From the NCBI GenBank assembly GCA_030824095.1, contig JAVBYK010000346.1:1-7257 (forward strand): 7,257 nucleotides of DNA, given 5' to 3'. The first letter of the stretch is position 1; every line of letters begins with the position of its first letter. Below, piece after piece: positions 5,326 through 7,257 of the stretch. Source of the stretch: a bacterium. Lineage in GTDB: Bacteria; Pseudomonadota; Gammaproteobacteria; Burkholderiales; Burkholderiaceae_C. The position numbers were made by a program, and so were the translations under genes. The notes beneath the pieces were generated by a model. That model saw only the letters and a program-made list of their open reading frames with translations. It made no database searches and had not been told where the DNA came from.

Positions 5326-7257
5326 TCAGCCGCCGTGGATCTTCATCATCACCGGGACGATCAGCAGCGCCACGATGTTAATGATCTTGATCAGTGGGTT
5401 GATCGCCGGACCAGCTGTGTCCTTGTAGGGGTCACCCACGGTGTCGCCGGTAACAGCAGCCTTGTGCGCTTCAGAGCCCTTGCCGCCAAAGTTGTCGTCC
5501 TCGATGTATTTCTTGGCATTGTCCCAGGCACCACCGCCGGTACACATCGAAATGGCAACAAACAGCCCGGTCACGATGGTGCCCATGAGCAGACCACCCA
5601 AAGCGGCTGGGCCGAGCACCAAACCGACCAGAATCGGAGCTACCACGGGCAGCAGCGACGGGATCATCATTTCCTTGATGGCGGCGGTGGTCAACATGTC
5701 CACCGCGGTGTCGTACTCGGGCTTGCCGGTGCCGTCCATGATGCCCTTGATCTCGCGGAACTGGCGGCGCACTTCAACCACCACGGAGCCGGCTGCGCGG
5801 CCCACGGCCTCCATCGCCATGGCGCCGAACAGGTAGGGAATCATGCCGCCAATGAACAGGCCAATGATGACCTTGGGGTTGCTCAGATCAAAGGTGATGT
5901 GGGCACCCAGGCCCTCCAGCTTGTGGGTGTAGTCGGCAAACAGCACCAGTGCCGCCAGACCGGCAGAACCGATGGCATAACCCTTGGTCACAGCCTTGGT
6001 GGTGTTGCCCACGGCGTCCAGCGGGTCGGTGATGTCGCGCACGCTCTTGGGCATTTCGCTCATTTCAGCAATGCCGCCAGCGTTGTCGGTGATGGGGCCG
6101 TAGGCGTCCAGCGCAACCACGATGCCGGCCATGCTGAGCATGGAGGTGGCGGCAATCGCAATGCCGTACAGGCCGGCCAGGGCGTAGGCGGTGTAGATCG
6201 CCATACAGACAAACATCACCGGCCACGCGGTGGAGCGCATCGACACGCCCAGGCCAGCAATGATGTTGGTACCGTGACCGGTGGTGGAGGCCTCAGCAAT
6301 GTGCTGAACCGGTTTGTACTGGGTGCCGGTGTAGTACTCGGTGATCCAGACGAGGGCGGCGGTCAGGATCAGGCCAACCGAGCAGGCCCAGAACAGATTC
6401 ATGCTGTTGATAGTCTTGCCGTCAACCAGACTCATGGTCGCGGGCAACATGCTTTGTGTCACAAAGTAGAACGCCACCAGCGACAAACCACCGGCCACTG
6501 CCAGACCCTTGTACAGGGCTGGCATCACGTTGGTCATGCCGGGTGACGCCTTGACGAAGAAGCAGCCAATGATGGAGGCCACAATAGACACCGCACCGAG
6601 GGCCAACGGATAGACCACGGCACTGGTACCGGCACCGGTGATCATCAGGGCGCCCAGCACCATGGTGGCGATCAGTGTCACTGCGTAGGTTTCAAACAGG
6701 TCGGCGGCCATGCCGGCGCAGTCACCGACGTTGTCACCGACGTTGTCGGCAATCACAGCAGGGTTGCGCGGGTCGTCTTCTGGAATGCCGGCTTCCACCT
6801 TGCCCACCAAATCCGCTCCGACGTCAGCGCCCTTGGTGAAAATGCCACCGCCCAGGCGGGCGAAGATGGAAATGAGCGAGGAACCGAAGGCAAAACCGAT
6901 CAGTGGATTGAGCAGTTGGGCCAGATTCTTATCCGGTGTCATGTTGCCGTTACCGGTCAAAAACCAGTAAAAACCCGTCACGCCCAGCAGACCCAAACCG
7001 ACCACCAACATGCCGGTGATGGCACCACCGCGGAAGGCCACATCAAGCGCCGGGCCAATGCCTTTGGTAGCTGCCTGCGCTGTACGTACATTGGCACGCA
7101 CGGATACGTTCATGCCAATGAAGCCACAAGCGCCAGACAGTACCGCGCCTACGACAAAGCCGATGGCGCTCATGCCATCCAGAAACACCGCGATCAGAAC
7201 GGTCAGCACCACGCCGACCATGGCAATGGTCTTGTACTGGCGTGCCAAGTAGGCTGC
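5326..7257 (-). CDS. hppA: Membrane-bound proton-pumping pyrophosphatase (K+-independent type), 5'-truncated by window edge
   Basis: This integral membrane enzyme hydrolyses pyrophosphate to phosphate and uses the energy to pump protons out of the cytoplasm. 643 residues are visible, and the frame stays open to the right edge (AAYLARQYK), so the first TTG at 7248 is not the start; about 30-60 N-terminal residues are missing. Key motifs: DVGADLVGKVE (from residue 145 of the visible part), which binds the Mg-pyrophosphate substrate; DNVGDNVGDCAGMAADLFE just after it; DAYGPITDNAGGIAEM (from 384); and GDTVGDPYKDTAGP (604-617) near the C-terminus. About 14 or more hydrophobic helices are spread over the chain. 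GNTTKAVTKG carries K421 and T424 in the positions that distinguish K+-independent from K+-dependent (A, G) enzymes, so this one should not need potassium; the family pattern is established, the assignment is inferred. It ends in KIHGG and is followed by a strong terminator, so it is probably the last gene of its transcript. Confidence 0.97.
   Translation of the reverse strand, partial: AAYLARQYKTIAMVGVVLTVLIAVFLDGMSAIGFVVGAVLSGACGFIGMNVSVRANVRTAQAATKGIGPALDVAFRGGAITGMLVVGLGLLGVTGFYWFLTGNGNMTPDKNLAQLLNPLIGFAFGSSLISIFARLGGGIFTKGADVGADLVGKVEAGIPEDDPRNPAVIADNVGDNVGDCAGMAADLFETYAVTLIATMVLGALMITGAGTSAVVYPLALGAVSIVASIIGCFFVKASPGMTNVMPALYKGLAVAGGLSLVAFYFVTQSMLPATMSLVDGKTINSMNLFWACSVGLILTAALVWITEYYTGTQYKPVQHIAEASTTGHGTNIIAGLGVSMRSTAWPVMFVCMAIYTAYALAGLYGIAIAATSMLSMAGIVVALDAYGPITDNAGGIAEMSEMPKSVRDITDPLDAVGNTTKAVTKGYAIGSAGLAALVLFADYTHKLEGLGAHITFDLSNPKVIIGLFIGGMIPYLFGAMAMEAVGRAAGSVVVEVRRQFREIKGIMDGTGKPEYDTAVDMLTTAAIKEMMIPSLLPVVAPILVGLVLGPAALGGLLMGTIVTGLFVAISMCTGGGAWDNAKKYIEDDNFGGKGSEAHKAAVTGDTVGDPYKDTAGPAINPLIKIINIVALLIVPVMMKIHGG

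Noticed and set aside
5335..6546. Long open frame (403 codons) on the + strand, opposite hppA
   Set aside because: It is fully antisense to a highly conserved pyrophosphatase, rich in His/Gly/Gln as expected for the mirror of GC-rich codons, with no recognisable domain and no ribosome binding site.
7246..7248. TTG as the start of hppA
   Set aside because: The frame continues in conserved sequence (AAYLARQY) to the window edge, so the gene is cut there.

Overview
The window looks like ordinary chromosome from a betaproteobacterium, most likely Burkholderiales and plausibly Comamonadaceae. This is an inference from high GC content, the protein flavour of all four genes, and the N-terminal form of MoaA; no ribosomal RNA or other taxonomic marker is present. 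Four protein-coding genes fill almost all of it. Two are cut by the window edges, and no mobile element, CRISPR array, tRNA or rRNA was seen.

Left half, + strand: bases 1-2583 hold the last 860 residues of an RND-family (HAE1/AcrB-like, closest in feel to MdtB/MdtC) proton-driven efflux pump, missing roughly its first 170 residues. After a 105-base gap comes a complete 459-residue adenylate-forming enzyme of the phenylacetate-CoA ligase/CoF synthetase (PaaK/CapK-like) group at 2689-4068, with a clear ribosome binding site. Its substrate cannot be read from the sequence. These two genes face the same way and may be co-transcribed, but nothing here proves a shared pathway.

Right half, - strand: moaA (GTP 3',8-cyclase, first step of molybdenum cofactor synthesis) runs from 5235 down to 4075 and converges on the ligase with only 6 bases between the stop codons. 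Upstream of moaA, on the same strand, is hppA (membrane-bound proton-pumping pyrophosphatase), which enters from the right edge and stops at 5326. A strong intrinsic terminator at 5283-5311 separates hppA from moaA. moaA must therefore be driven mainly from the short stretch 5236-5282, which also contains a perfect 17-base palindrome.

The pyrophosphatase carries the lysine/threonine signature of the K+-independent proton-pumping class. The most useful items for follow-up are the palindrome in the compact moaA promoter region, the uncharacterised ligase beside the efflux pump with a possible zinc site, and the terminator-less convergent ligase/moaA junction. I found no convincing evidence of an undescribed multi-gene system.
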